Shown here piece by piece: positions 18,786 to 26,181 of a stretch of 64,000 nt of DNA. The stretch comes from CAJQPP01 sp963793465 (GTDB lineage Bacteria > Planctomycetota > Planctomycetia > Pirellulales > Pirellulaceae): positions 186,001-250,000 of the forward strand of contig CAWCAJ010000012.1 in NCBI GenBank assembly GCA_963793465.1, given 5' to 3'. The notes beneath the pieces are model-generated. The model saw only the letters and a list, made by a program, of their open reading frames with translations, had not been told where the DNA came from and did not search any database. Position 1 is the first letter of the stretch. Each line of letters opens with the position of its first letter. Position numbers and translations under genes: made by a program.

Positions 18786-19586
18786 TTAACCCTCGTTGAT
18801 GGGCGGGCAACGGTATGCCAACCGAAACGCATCGACCATGGCAGCCAGGGGTTCATCCAGCCGCGCGCGTGCCGGTAACCAGGTGGAACGGGCGACTCCG
18901 CCATAAAACGGCTCGGCAATTGCCCCGGCAATGCAGGCCATGGTGTCCGCATCGCCGCCCAGTGAAATTGCCAACCGAATCGCCTGTTCAAAGGAATTGG
19001 ACTCCAGGAATGCCGTGATGGACTCGGGTACGGAACCGTCACACGTAACATCAAACGAATAGTCGGGTCGAATTTGTTCCAGCGTGCGCGAAAGATCATA
19101 CCCCATTTCGTTCTCCACGAAATTACGGATTTCGTCCTTGCAGCCACCGCTGCGGGCGATAAACACGGATCCAGCCGTTGCCTGGGCCCCCCGGATTCCT
19201 TTGGGATGATTGTGGGTCACCTCGGCTGTGGCCTTGGCCAGCTGCAGCACCCCATCCAATGAGTCGGCTGCAAAGGCAACTGGTGAGACTCGCATGGCTG
19301 AACCATTGCCCCAGCTGCTGTAAGGCCGGGATTCACGGCCGCGGGCCCATTGAATGAAGTTGCCGCCGTAACCGACAGCGGGATAACGATCCACGTAGTT
19401 GTGGAAGTAAGTGGTTAATTCACCACCGTGCAAAATCCAATCTGCGACCGCAACGGTTAAAACCGTGTCGTCGGTGAAAAAGGACCTTTCCGAGAACAAC
19501 TCAAAATCCGTGAGTTTTGTGGAAAAGGCTTCGAAGTACGAGCCGACGATATCACCCGTGATGGCCCCGATCATCTCAACATCCAT
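18786..19586 (-). CDS. ADP-ribosylglycohydrolase family protein
   Basis: Removes ADP-ribose from proteins or other targets, or acts on related N-glycosides (ARH/DraG family, PF03747). Both binuclear-metal motifs are present: FFTDDTVLTVAVADW near the N-terminus and GGDADTMACIAGAIAEPFYG near the C-terminus; MIGAITGDIVGSYFE is the typical start. I placed the start at 19586 (MDVEM); 19574 is also possible, and the longer frame to 19754 is not family-like. About 266 residues, normal length. It is divergent from the Nudix-like gene at 19685. Confidence 0.88.
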   Translation of the reverse strand: MDVEMIGAITGDIVGSYFEAFSTKLTDFELFSERSFFTDDTVLTVAVADWILHGGELTTYFHNYVDRYPAVGYGGNFIQWARGRESRPYSSWGNGSAMRVSPVAFAADSLDGVLQLAKATAEVTHNHPKGIRGAQATAGSVFIARSGGCKDEIRNFVENEMGYDLSRTLEQIRPDYSFDVTCDGSVPESITAFLESNSFEQAIRLAISLGGDADTMACIAGAIAEPFYGGVARSTWLPARARLDEPLAAMVDAFRLAYRCPPINEG

Positions 19587-19684
19587 GCCCGGGTAAAGCG
19601 GAAGGGGTTTGCAGCCATGGAATCCCATGATAGGCAAACTGGAATTTGCCGTGAATCCACGAGGTTGTTGGCGGTTGCATAAGC

Positions 19685-20155
19685 ATGAAGAAGAACTTTC
19701 AAAGCGTAGCTCTGATTCGGCGTAGGGCCGAAGGTCAAAGTCTTTGGTTGGCACGCGTTAGCGAAGCACCGTCGCCACCCGAGCCAAAAACGCTGTCGTT
19801 TATCACCGCCCATCGCTTGGAGGGTGAGAGTTTCCGGGATGCCATTCGTCGAGAAGTGGCTTGGATACTCAGGCTTGATCCCGAACGGGAATTGCTGGTA
19901 TCCAATATGGCGCAACTGAATCTGGAGTGGGTGGACCGCCTGCCTGGCGACGAGGCCGAAACGCACATTGCTGTCGCCTTTTTCATGGTGCAACTTTACG
20001 GCAAGGGAGTTGCGACCGCGGTGCAAAACGACCCGCACAATCGCTGGTTATCTTCCGCCGAGGTCTGTTGCGGTCGTGTGGATTCAGGCGAGACACTCGA
20101 TCCCACGCTGCACTACCTGTTAGCTCGCGGACAGGTGATCAACTCCTGGGATTGA
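19685..20155 (+). CDS. Degenerate Nudix-fold protein
   Basis: 156 residues. The stretch EGESFRDAIRREVAWIL matches the Nudix box up to REV, but the following EExG metal-binding residues are replaced (WILRL), so pyrophosphatase activity is doubtful. Flanking strands (LSFITAHRLE, HIAVAFFMVQLYG) fit the Nudix alpha/beta/alpha sandwich. It starts 98 bases from the divergent ADP-ribosylglycohydrolase start. Conserved hypothetical protein of this kind are known in planctomycetes; role unknown. Confidence 0.65.
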   Translation: MKKNFQSVALIRRRAEGQSLWLARVSEAPSPPEPKTLSFITAHRLEGESFRDAIRREVAWILRLDPERELLVSNMAQLNLEWVDRLPGDEAETHIAVAFFMVQLYGKGVATAVQNDPHNRWLSSAEVCCGRVDSGETLDPTLHYLLARGQVINSWD

Positions 20156-20215
20156 CTGGGAACCGTGTCGCCGGATGGCATCATGGCCAAAGGATCTTAG
20201 CAAGCGGTGGTTCGA

Positions 20216-20404
20216 TTAGGAACCCACAGCGGCCGGGGGATCGACAACCCGCCCCATATAGAAACCGCAAGTCGGGCATACGACATGGGTTGGTGTGACG
20301 GTGCTGCATTTGGGGCAGACCGTCAAATTACGGGGTTTCAACGCGTCGTGGGATCGTCTTTTGTTGGTGCGGCTGTTGGAGTGCTTGCGTTTTGGGACTG
20401 CCAT
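20216..20404 (-). CDS. rpmF: 50S ribosomal protein L32
   Basis: 62 residues beginning MAVPKRKHSNSRTNKRRSHD, the standard L32 N-terminus, followed by the zinc-ribbon pair CPKCS...CPTCGFYMG. Both CxxC pairs are intact, so this is the zinc-binding (C+) form. The usual neighbours plsX/fabH are not adjacent. Confidence 0.95.
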   Translation of the reverse strand: MAVPKRKHSNSRTNKRRSHDALKPRNLTVCPKCSTVTPTHVVCPTCGFYMGRVVDPPAAVGS

Positions 20405-20605
20405 GACGGACTCAATCTATCCAGAGGTTCATCGTACATTCGCGAAGGGCTTCAGGATAACAATTGCACGCCGTTCCCTCAACGGGATAAATCCCCCGTT
20501 TTTTCCATGTTCTGGGGATCGATTCGAGTAATGGGCCGAGTATTGGGCCACCTGTTTGCGGTGTCACAAGTCGACATGGCCGCGACCTGGAATGTCACGG
20601 GTTGC

Positions 20606-20665
20606 GGGAAGGCCTGGCTTGGGAAGGCCTGGCTTGGGAAGGCCTGGCTTGGGAAGGCCTGGCGG
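20606..20665 (+). repeat. Four tandem copies of a 15-bp repeat
   Basis: GGGAAGGCCTGGCTT is repeated at 20606, 20621 and 20636, with a fourth copy at 20651 whose last two bases change. AAGGCCT is itself palindromic. It lies in the 466-base gap between rpmF and the cassette region; no gene is seen in this gap. Confidence 0.85.
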
Positions 20666-20854
20666 AAGCCGAAGTGGCGGCCAGGGCGGGAGGATGGGCG
20701 CCCCATCGCCAGCATTCAACGTGATCCGGAATGACTACTCTGCCCAGTTTCCCTCCGCGTTTGCAGCTTGAGTCGGGCATAATACCGGCCCCGAGTGAGC
20801 AGTATTCGGGCGAAAGGCTTTTATACTAGGAGCTGAGTTAATAGCAATATATAC

Positions 20855-20861
20855 GTTATCT
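20855..20861 (+). other. GTTATCT box, possible cassette boundary
   Basis: This heptamer is the exact complement of the AGATAAC box at 22842-22848 and stands 9 bases before the start of the zinc-ribbon membrane gene, the same kind of position as the GTTATCC boxes at 24191 and 25655 before the next cassette genes. Like them it is preceded by a spacer ending in AC. I could not find the inner palindrome, so it may be an attI-like or decayed site. Confidence 0.4.
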
Positions 20862-20870
20862 GTCCGAAAT

Positions 20871-21284
20871 ATGTCATCACCCGAAACAGTCTTATTTCCC
20901 TGCCCAAGATGTGGTACTGGTCGTGGTGAGGGTGGCGTTCCATGCAAGCAGTGTGGCTGGGATCCAAATGCGCCGATCGCTCCAAATCCAGATCCTCGCG
21001 AAGTGAAAACCCGCGGGATGCCGCAACCCCAAGGCAACTTCGGCTTTTTATGGGCACTTGTAATTTTAGGAATAGTGGCATGTAGCATCTCTTGGTGCAG
21101 TATCATTGGAGGAAAGTCATGGGGTAAGTCCTTGAATCTTAATACTCAACAGGTCCAATCAATAGCCAGTGGTTTGTTGATGTTTGGCGGTATATTTCTT
21201 CTGATGTTCACGTCGGTGTATTCGACTGTTTTATTGGGCCTTACTTTGGCATTGGGTAAAAAAGGAAGTAGTGGTGCTTTGTGA
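20871..21284 (+). CDS. Zinc-ribbon membrane protein (putative gene cassette)
   Basis: 137 residues: an N-terminal zinc ribbon (CPRCG...CKQCGWDPNAP), a short proline-rich linker and two transmembrane segments (FLWALVILGIVACSISW and a C-terminal one, IASGLLMFGGIFLLMFTSVY). It is more AT-rich than the flanking core genes, consistent with recent acquisition. The start is nine bases after a GTTATCT box. IS3-family DNA begins 17 bases after its stop. Function unknown; similar small membrane proteins are frequent in integron cassettes. Confidence 0.68.
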   Translation: MSSPETVLFPCPRCGTGRGEGGVPCKQCGWDPNAPIAPNPDPREVKTRGMPQPQGNFGFLWALVILGIVACSISWCSIIGGKSWGKSLNLNTQQVQSIASGLLMFGGIFLLMFTSVYSTVLLGLTLALGKKGSSGAL

Positions 21285-21321
21285 TTTGTTTCAGCGGGAA
21301 GTGAGACTTTTTTGTTCGGTT

Positions 21322-22347
21322 TTAATTGGCGCTCGGTTTCAGTTCCAAAGGTAACGTTGTTTGGCGGATGCCAAGATTGATCTGCTTTCGTCGGTGACGT
21401 GCCTGAGACAATTTCAGTCTTCGGGTGGAGCTGATTTCCGCCGGGTTGCCGCGGTACCAGGTCGATGGAGTTTGATACCCCAGGGCACTGTGCAATCGTT
21501 CGTTATTGTAATGGTCAACAATCTTCCCGATGATTTCTTCTGAGTCGTATCGGCCGACCAGATCGTGTTCTTCAATCGCTTCCCGGATCGTCCGGTTGCA
21601 ACGTTCCATCACTCCGTTTTCTTCTGGGCAATGCGGTTTGATGCGATGGTGAGTCAAATCGTGATGAGCCAACAAGCCGCCGAACTCCTTACTGATGTAA
21701 CCGCTTCCGTTGTCGCTGCGAATGATCGGCGGTGTTACGACCTTTCCTTCCTGGTCCATCTGTAAACTCTCAAGTGCTTTCTGCGCACCGATACTGATGG
21801 AACGTCCGTCCATGCTCGTCAACAACTCCCAGTAAACCAGGTAACGCGAATACTCGTCGATGAAATTCAGCAGGTAGTACTGACTTCCGCCAACGGTCAA
21901 ATACATCAAGTCGGTCGCCCAGATCTCGTCTGGCCGACTCGCTTTCTCGATTTCCTCACGATACCGTTTCTTACGGCCGCGACGAACACACATCAGCTCT
22001 TCGCTCAACAAAATTCGATAAACGGTGCTCATACTCAAGTAGGCCACATCGTCGTCAATCATTCTCCAGGCCAGCTCGCGATGTCGGAACCCCGGATGCT
22101 CCAACGCGTATTTCACCACGGCCTGCCTCTCCTCGGGCAATGCCTCGAAAGCCTGAACGGGCTTGATCGGTTCGGCTCGTTCCCGTTTCCATGCTTCGGA
22201 CTTCTTCCAGCGAAAGTAACTTGAACGTGTCAGGCCAAGGTGTTTCAGCACTTCGTTGGTCTTCAGCGACCCACGAGACAACGCACGGTCGACTTCCGCG
22301 ACCACTTGCTGTTGAAGTTCGGCCGGCAGTTGCCCGTAGTCTTCCAA
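21322..22347 (-). CDS. IS3-family transposase OrfB (DDE integrase)
   Basis: 341 residues with an N-terminal HTH_21-like region and an rve integrase core. The catalytic acids are visible: Asp in WATDLMYL, Asp in IRSDNGSGY and Glu in CPEENGVMER, the last two 35 residues apart as in IS3 elements. It begins (TTG) just after the OrfA stop and in the -1 frame, so its main product is expected to be the frameshifted OrfAB fusion. Frame intact, so the element may still be mobile. Confidence 0.92.
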   Translation of the reverse strand: MEDYGQLPAELQQQVVAEVDRALSRGSLKTNEVLKHLGLTRSSYFRWKKSEAWKRERAEPIKPVQAFEALPEERQAVVKYALEHPGFRHRELAWRMIDDDVAYLSMSTVYRILLSEELMCVRRGRKKRYREEIEKASRPDEIWATDLMYLTVGGSQYYLLNFIDEYSRYLVYWELLTSMDGRSISIGAQKALESLQMDQEGKVVTPPIIRSDNGSGYISKEFGGLLAHHDLTHHRIKPHCPEENGVMERCNRTIREAIEEHDLVGRYDSEEIIGKIVDHYNNERLHSALGYQTPSTWYRGNPAEISSTRRLKLSQARHRRKQINLGIRQTTLPLELKPSAN

Positions 22348-22349
22348 AC

Positions 22350-22649
22350 CTAAAGCGTTTTTTTTAGCTCCAGGTTCTCAGCAAGAATCTCCGCGATGAT
22401 CGCGTCTTTCTTGCGGAGTTCTTCCTGCTGCTGTTGATGCACGCGGTCTTCGGCTTTCAAGCGACGCTTGTCACCAAAAACCGATTCGGCACTGGAGACC
22501 AGTTGACTTTTCCAGTTGTAGTACTGCGTCGGCTGAATGCCCTCGCGACGACACAGCTCCGATACCTCAACTCCAGGCTCCAGCCCTGCCAACACGATTC
22601 GCATCTTCTCCGATGCCGTCCATTTCTTGCGTCTGCGCTTTTCACTCAT
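22350..22649 (-). CDS. IS3-family transposase OrfA
   Basis: About 99 residues with a helix-turn-helix of the transposase_8/InsE type (KWTASEKMRIVLAGLEPG, CRREGIQPTQYYNWK) and a C-terminal leucine-zipper-like helix. The start at MSEKRRRKK is preferred over the upstream TTG at 22679. Its last codons contain A8 (CTAAAAAAAACG), a classic -1 slippery run; slipping back one base continues directly into the OrfB frame to give an OrfAB fusion. Confidence 0.87.
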   Translation of the reverse strand: MSEKRRRKKWTASEKMRIVLAGLEPGVEVSELCRREGIQPTQYYNWKSQLVSSAESVFGDKRRLKAEDRVHQQQQEELRKKDAIIAEILAENLELKKTL

Positions 22650-22700
22650 CGGTCTCTCGTTTCTAATTGAGACCGCCAATTCTAACTCCTAAAGTGTCTC

Positions 22701-22817
22701 ATTGCCGATGATGCAGTACATTTGCAGATTGTTGCTTTACTGTTATTTCTTGCCAGCGCTTACGGGCTGTTTGCCTTAATTGCATTAGTGGTTGAATTGC
22801 TTTTTTTGAGGCGATAA
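22701..22817 (+). pseudogene. 3' remnant of a membrane-protein gene cut by the IS3 element
   Basis: Directly after the IS end an open frame encodes about 38 residues ending LFALIALVVELLFLRR and TAA at 22815-22817. It is almost entirely hydrophobic, typical of a terminal transmembrane helix. No matching 5' part is present on the other side of the IS, so that part was lost. It is followed within 25 bases by the AGATAAC attC half-site, so it is the last part of a gene cassette. Confidence 0.55.
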
Positions 22818-22841
22818 TCAGAGCGTTCTTAACCAGCAAAC

Positions 22842-22848
22842 AGATAAC
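22842..22848 (+). other. attC1, left (R'') box
   Basis: AGATAAC, 24 bases after the truncated membrane gene. Its partner half lies at 24100-24197, beyond an inserted IS91-like element. Six of seven bases are complementary to the GTTATCC box there. Confidence 0.6.
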
Positions 22849-22851
22849 CAC

Positions 22852-24099
22852 TAAGAATTTGACATCGCGTGAATGAAGAGCGGTGGTTGGTTTGGGTGGT
22901 TGGTTTGCTGGGCGAACGGGGCTCAATTTGAGCGGCAGAGCCGATGCTCAAATTTTCTGTTCAAGAGGCCCGGGAGCGGCAAGCTGGCCCGTTGGTTTTT
23001 GCTTCGCAGTGAACCTGGATTCCCGCAGCACCGAAGTGCAGTTGAGCGATGCCATCGTCGCTTGAGTCTGAATCCTGAACCGCAGTGCCGGTTGACTCGT
23101 TCGGTTCACACGACTTTCGACCAAGTTTGCCGGGCGAACAGGTTCGTTTTTCGTAGCGTGCACGCGATCAGCGCAGACCTCTCCCGCAAGCATCCGGTAG
23201 CTGATTTTGAAAACGACCGATTGTTCGACCTGAATCAATCGCATGGTGGTCCTCGTTGGGTCAGCGACTTCGACCAGACCAAGCGGTGATCCGGGTGGGT
23301 CATCCCGATCAACTCCAGCTCACCGCCGCAATGGTCACATTTGGGTGGCTTGGGCTGCGGAGGTGGCGGCTGAAACCGACCGCTGCCGAGCCAATACGTC
23401 CAACCGAGCCATCGCCAGATCAGCCAGCGAACGTCCTCCAACTGCAACTTGTTGTTGGGACTCATGAACCCGTAGTAACGGACTTTCTGAAACCCCGGTG
23501 GCAGGATGTGCTGGGCAAACGCTCGAACGAAACGCTCTCCCGACAGTTTTCGCCTGTGGTAGCACCGCTTGCCGGACGGTTTGACTTTGTAGACCACTTC
23601 ATCGTCAGTGACGGACACGATTCGGTGGTTGGTGATCGCAATCCGGTAAACGTAGGGAGCAAGGTACTTGAGCACCGCCTCACCGCTGCCGACCGGTTTG
23701 ATGTTGACCACCCAGTCGAACTTCAGCACGCCGTAGGGCATCTGATCGTACAAGCCGGCTTTACGAATTTCATCGACGAAGCGTTTCTTGTACTGCCTCT
23801 TCGCCGGCAACGGATGAAACAGCTGGTCTTTGTTGACCTGCAACCATTTCGAGCCATCGGGACTCACGCCACCCCCGGGGACCACGAAGCGCACGTGCGG
23901 ATGGTCCGCCTGGCCTTGCCGGCCAGTTGCAGATCTTCGATCAGCTGGCGATACCATTTTCCTTTGAAGTGATCGCTGGGCGCTGGTAGATTGTTGTAAG
24001 TCGGCATGCGGGTCCCTTTGAAAAACAGGTTTCAAAAGGAAATCATGCCTCACGTTTTTCCCGTTCGAGAAACTACGCCGCGCAGCGGCTTTCTTGAAC
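22852..24099 (-). mobile_element. IS91-like element remnant, copy 1 (inserted in attC1)
   Basis: About 1.25 kb. The left end begins TAAGAATTTGACATCG, and AATTTGACATCG can pair with CGATGcTCAAATT at 22942-22954. The right end has the hairpin GCCGC-gca-GCGGC (24077-24089) and finishes CTTGAAC (24093-24099); a hairpin close to a CTTG/GAAC end is typical of IS91-family termini. Both ends are shared with copy 2 at 24582-25577. Between the left end and the ORF, about 370 bases are non-coding. The internal gene is a deletion fusion. Confidence 0.72.
23235..24007 (-). pseudogene. Deleted tyrosine-integrase/IS91-transposase fusion, copy 1
   Basis: From the ATG at 24007 the first 35 or so codons match the start of a tyrosine recombinase (SAM-like core-binding domain: SDHFKGKWYRQLIEDLQLAGKAR). 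At about 23897-23903, over a CCATCC microhomology, the sequence jumps into the middle of an IS801/IS1294-type transposase (Y2_Tnp, PF04986) in another frame: HPHVRFVVPGGGVSPDGSKW, then KYLAPYVYRIAI, FVRAFAQHILPPGFQKVRYYG and a C-terminal zinc ribbon CDHCGGELE. The catalytic tyrosines of the transposase N-half region and most of the integrase are gone, so neither enzyme is functional. Confidence 0.78.
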
Positions 24100-24197
24100 A
24101 ATCGGATGAACCGAAGCCGGTGACGGTCATCTATAATTCACATGACCAGCAGTTAGTTCGAGCCGTTTTGACGGCTCGGTTATCCTGGACGTTATCC
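24100..24197 (+). other. attC1, right part
   Basis: After the IS end: a 9-base spacer ATCGGATG-type, L'' AACCGaAGCCG (from 24109), a loop, L' CGGCTCGGTT ending at 24181, a 9-base spacer ending GGAC, and R' GTTATCC at 24191-24197. L'' and L' are complementary except for one extra A in L'', the extrahelical base typical of attC. The geometry equals that of attC2. An additional GTTATCC overlaps L' at 24179-24185. Confidence 0.68.
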
Positions 24198-24236
24198 AGC
24201 TTAGTACAATCACAAACCATGCGCAAAAGAATGTAG

Positions 24237-24566
24237 ATGTGGGAGATCACAACATATTGGTTCGACGTTTCGATTGTGTTGGGTATCTTCACAGTTGGCA
24301 ACATCCTGCTGGGGCACTTTGAGGAGCACAAACCAAAGTGGCGTCGACTACTAAAGGTTGCCACAACCGTTGCTCTTGCTTTGTGGCTGTCTTCGCTGAA
24401 CCTTAGAGGGGTTTTTTACGCGATCGTTGCGGTGATCGGCCTAGGTGCGGCATACATCCATATCATTTGGTTACCGAAAAATGGCATTAACGGATGGACG
24501 GGCGAACCGAAGGATAAATACCTTGAGTTGGTCAATGGAAAACAAACCAGTAAGACAAGAACGTAA
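24237..24566 (+). CDS. Small membrane protein (integron-type gene cassette)
   Basis: 109 residues with three hydrophobic segments (VSIVLGIFTVGNILLGHF, LLKVATTVALALWLSSL, VFYAIVAVIGLGAAYIHIIW) and a short polar C-terminus. It lies between the two attC-like sites: GTTATCC at 24191 upstream, and GGATAAC at 24572, five bases after its stop. This tight fit to the sites is what is expected of a mobile cassette. Function unknown. Confidence 0.7.
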   Translation: MWEITTYWFDVSIVLGIFTVGNILLGHFEEHKPKWRRLLKVATTVALALWLSSLNLRGVFYAIVAVIGLGAAYIHIIWLPKNGINGWTGEPKDKYLELVNGKQTSKTRT

Positions 24567-24571
24567 TAGCT

Positions 24572-24578
24572 GGATAAC
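24572..24578 (+). other. attC2, left (R'') box
   Basis: GGATAAC, perfectly complementary to GTTATCC at 25655-25661. The two halves are separated by the second IS91-like remnant. Confidence 0.65.
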
Positions 24579-24581
24579 AAA

Positions 24582-25577
24582 TAAGAATTTGACATCGTGA
24601 CGTGAGGGACGAACGGAACCGATGTTCAAGAAGGCCGTTGGCGTTAGGCGACGCTTGGGATTTGCTTCAGCGATCTGCACTCTTGGGTGCCGCTAGATTG
24701 CGAGGTTGGTTGTCACTCTTGTTGATCGGTCAGGTTGGCGGTTAGCCGAGTTGCATGGACACAAGTCATCTGTGTTTTGTGTGAACAGTTGGGTACGACC
24801 ATTTGGCGGTCGGCGCGTACGGTCAGCCCGTACGCGCTCTAGCGTATTCGAATCGCTCGTGGGTTGCCGGGTCACGCTGAGCATGGCGGTCCTCGGGTGG
24901 AAGTCTGTGAGCGTTGGACGATCTGGCCCTGCGGTCCGGTAACGATCCACAGCTCCAGCTGGCCTGCACATTTTCGACAGACTGGCCCGCGAGGTATTTC
25001 AACCGCAGCCCTTTCAAGCGGACGGAGGCAGTACGTCCAGCCTTTCCACAGCCAGGCCAGCCAGCGAACCTTTTTTAACTTCAGTTTGCAGTTGGGACTC
25101 ATGAAGCCGTAGTAACGCACTTTCTGAAAACCCGAAGGCAGAATGTGTTGACAGAAGCCACGCACGAACTGCTCGCCGCTGGCCCAGCACTGGACCCAAC
25201 GCCTGTTGCCGCTCGGTTTGACCCGGTAGCTGAAGGCGACTCGCAGGGAACCGTAGGCATACTGCCGATCGACTTTCAGATGAATCAGCCACTGCCGGAT
25301 CTGTTCCTGGCTGATCTGGTCGGGCGGTTGCTGGCAGAAGTCGGCCAGTTGCCGGACCGATCGCAAGTAGCCGTGAATCGTCCGCGTCGCCATTCCGGCC
25401 AGATGCAGGTCATCCTGCATGCGCTGGCAAAGTTTACCTTTGAAATGGTCCGAGCAGCTTGGTAGATTGTGATTCGCCATGATTCTCTCCTTGGGTTAAG
25501 AAAAAGATAAATCATGACAGGGCGAACTCGTGTTCGCCCCAACAAAACACTACGCCGCGCAAGCGGCTTACTTGAAC
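24582..25577 (-). mobile_element. IS91-like element remnant, copy 2 (inserted in attC2)
   Basis: About 1.0 kb. The left end TAAGAATTTGACATCG is identical to that of copy 1, with TTGACATCG able to pair with CGATGtTCAA at 24620-24629. The right end has GCCGC-gcaa-GCGGC (25554-25567) and ends CTTGAAC (25571-25577). Removing it joins GGATAAC to AAACGGATG, restoring an intact attC. It is inserted at the same attC position and in the same orientation as copy 1. Confidence 0.72.
24872..25480 (-). pseudogene. In-frame tyrosine-integrase/IS91-transposase fusion, copy 2
   Basis: A 202-residue open frame. Residues 1 to about 82 are the core-binding domain of a tyrosine recombinase (SDHFKGKLCQRMQDDL, TIHGYLRSVRQLADF, YAYGSLRVA). 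From about residue 83 it continues, in frame, as the last part of the IS91-type transposase: SYRVKPSGNRRWVQ, FVRGFCQHILPSGFQKVRYYG and a C-terminal CRKCAGQLE zinc ribbon. The integrase catalytic domain and the transposase HUH/tyrosine region are missing. The deletion endpoint differs from copy 1, so the two arose separately. An intact reading frame means a chimeric DNA-binding protein could be made. Confidence 0.78.
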
Positions 25578-25661
25578 AAACGGATGCACCCGAGTCGCGA
25601 AGTCGGGCGTTTTGGCAATGGACAATCTCTCGTCGCGACCGGGTGATTTTAAACGTTATCC
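25578..25661 (+). other. attC2, right part
   Basis: Spacer AAACGGATG, L'' CACCCGaGTCGCGA (25587-25600), a loop of about 32 bases, L' TCGCGACCGGGTG (25633-25645), spacer ATTTTAAAC, R' GTTATCC (25655-25661). The L''/L' stem is perfect over 13 bp apart from one extrahelical A, and both spacers are nine bases, as in attC1. This is the clearest attC evidence in the window. Confidence 0.78.
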
Positions 25662-25690
25662 GCCTCCGATTACCAAGGACCCAACACGAA

Positions 25691-26107
25691 GTGGCCGTTC
25701 CCGACTTCCAGACCTTGATGCTTCCCCTTTTGTCACACGTTGCGGACGGGAACGAACACACAATTGCGGCATCACGCGACATCCTCGCTGACCAATTCAA
25801 TCTTACCGAAGAAGAACGCAAACAGCGGCTACCAAGCGGCGCCGCGAACACGTTCTACAACCGCTTGGCGTGGGCGAAGACTTACCTAGAACGCGCTGAA
25901 CTAATCACCAAGATCAAACGAGGTGTCTTTGTCATTAGTCCGCGCGGTCGTGAAGTTCTTGCTGATCGGCCTGACCGAATTACGAGTATACAAGGGGTCA
26001 GGAGCCAAATTGGCAATCTGGAGGAGGAAAAGGGGTCAGGAGCCAAATTGGAGGAGGAAAAGAGGAGGAGGAAAAGGGGTCAGGAGCCAAATTGGCAATC
26101 TGGGTAA
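25691..26107 (+). pseudogene. Mrr restriction-protein N-terminal domain, truncated
   Basis: From the GTG at 25691, about 100 residues match the winged-helix N-terminal domain of Mrr-type restriction endonucleases (PF14338): VPDFQTLMLPLL, LPSGAANTFYNRLAWAKTYLERA and GVFVISPRGREVLAD. The catalytic domain (D-(E/Q)xK fold) that should follow is absent; the frame instead runs into REP repeats at 25994 and stops at 26107. The gene starts 30 bases after the attC2 R' box, so it was the head of a restriction-gene cassette that was broken by the RAYT/REP unit. Confidence 0.75.
25994..26095 (+). repeat. Three REP repeats (5' side of RAYT)
   Basis: GGGGTCAGGAGCCAAATTGG occurs at 25994-26013, 26032-26051 and 26076-26095, separated by GGAGGAGGAAAA tracts. 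An inverted copy (19 of 20 bases) stands at 26855-26873 on the other side of the transposase. Confidence 0.88.
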
Positions 26108-26181
26108 TTGTTGCTTGGTCAAGTTGATTGTAGCTTTGTTCAGGCTGTCCTTCAATTTGATCGAACTCTTCGAGATGAGTT

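Larger units (their letters stand above)
21302..22701 (-). mobile_element. IS3-family insertion sequence
   Basis: About 1.4 kb. The ends form imperfect inverted repeats: TGAGAC at 21302 and its complement GTCTCA ending at 22701, with a second matching block AATTGGCG about 20 bases inside each end. It carries overlapping-frame OrfA and OrfB. No target duplication is obvious (AAG on the left, TTG on the right), so one flank may have been deleted after insertion. The right flank enters directly into a truncated membrane-protein frame. Confidence 0.85.

Noticed and set aside
20455..20461. GGATAAC box, possible extra attC near rpmF
   Set aside because: No matching L'/L'' palindrome or GTTATCC at the right distance; only a simple CCGTT/AACGG hairpin follows. 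Probably chance.
20606..20665. CRISPR array
   Set aside because: The 15-base units have no spacers and there are no cas genes in the window.
24643..24649. GTTAGGC as the R' box of an attC after the 24237-24566 gene
   Set aside because: It fits GTTRRRY, but no inner palindrome pairs around it. The GGATAAC/GTTATCC pair at 24572 and 25655 with equal spacers and a bulged-A stem explains the site better; GTTAGGC lies inside the IS91-like remnant.
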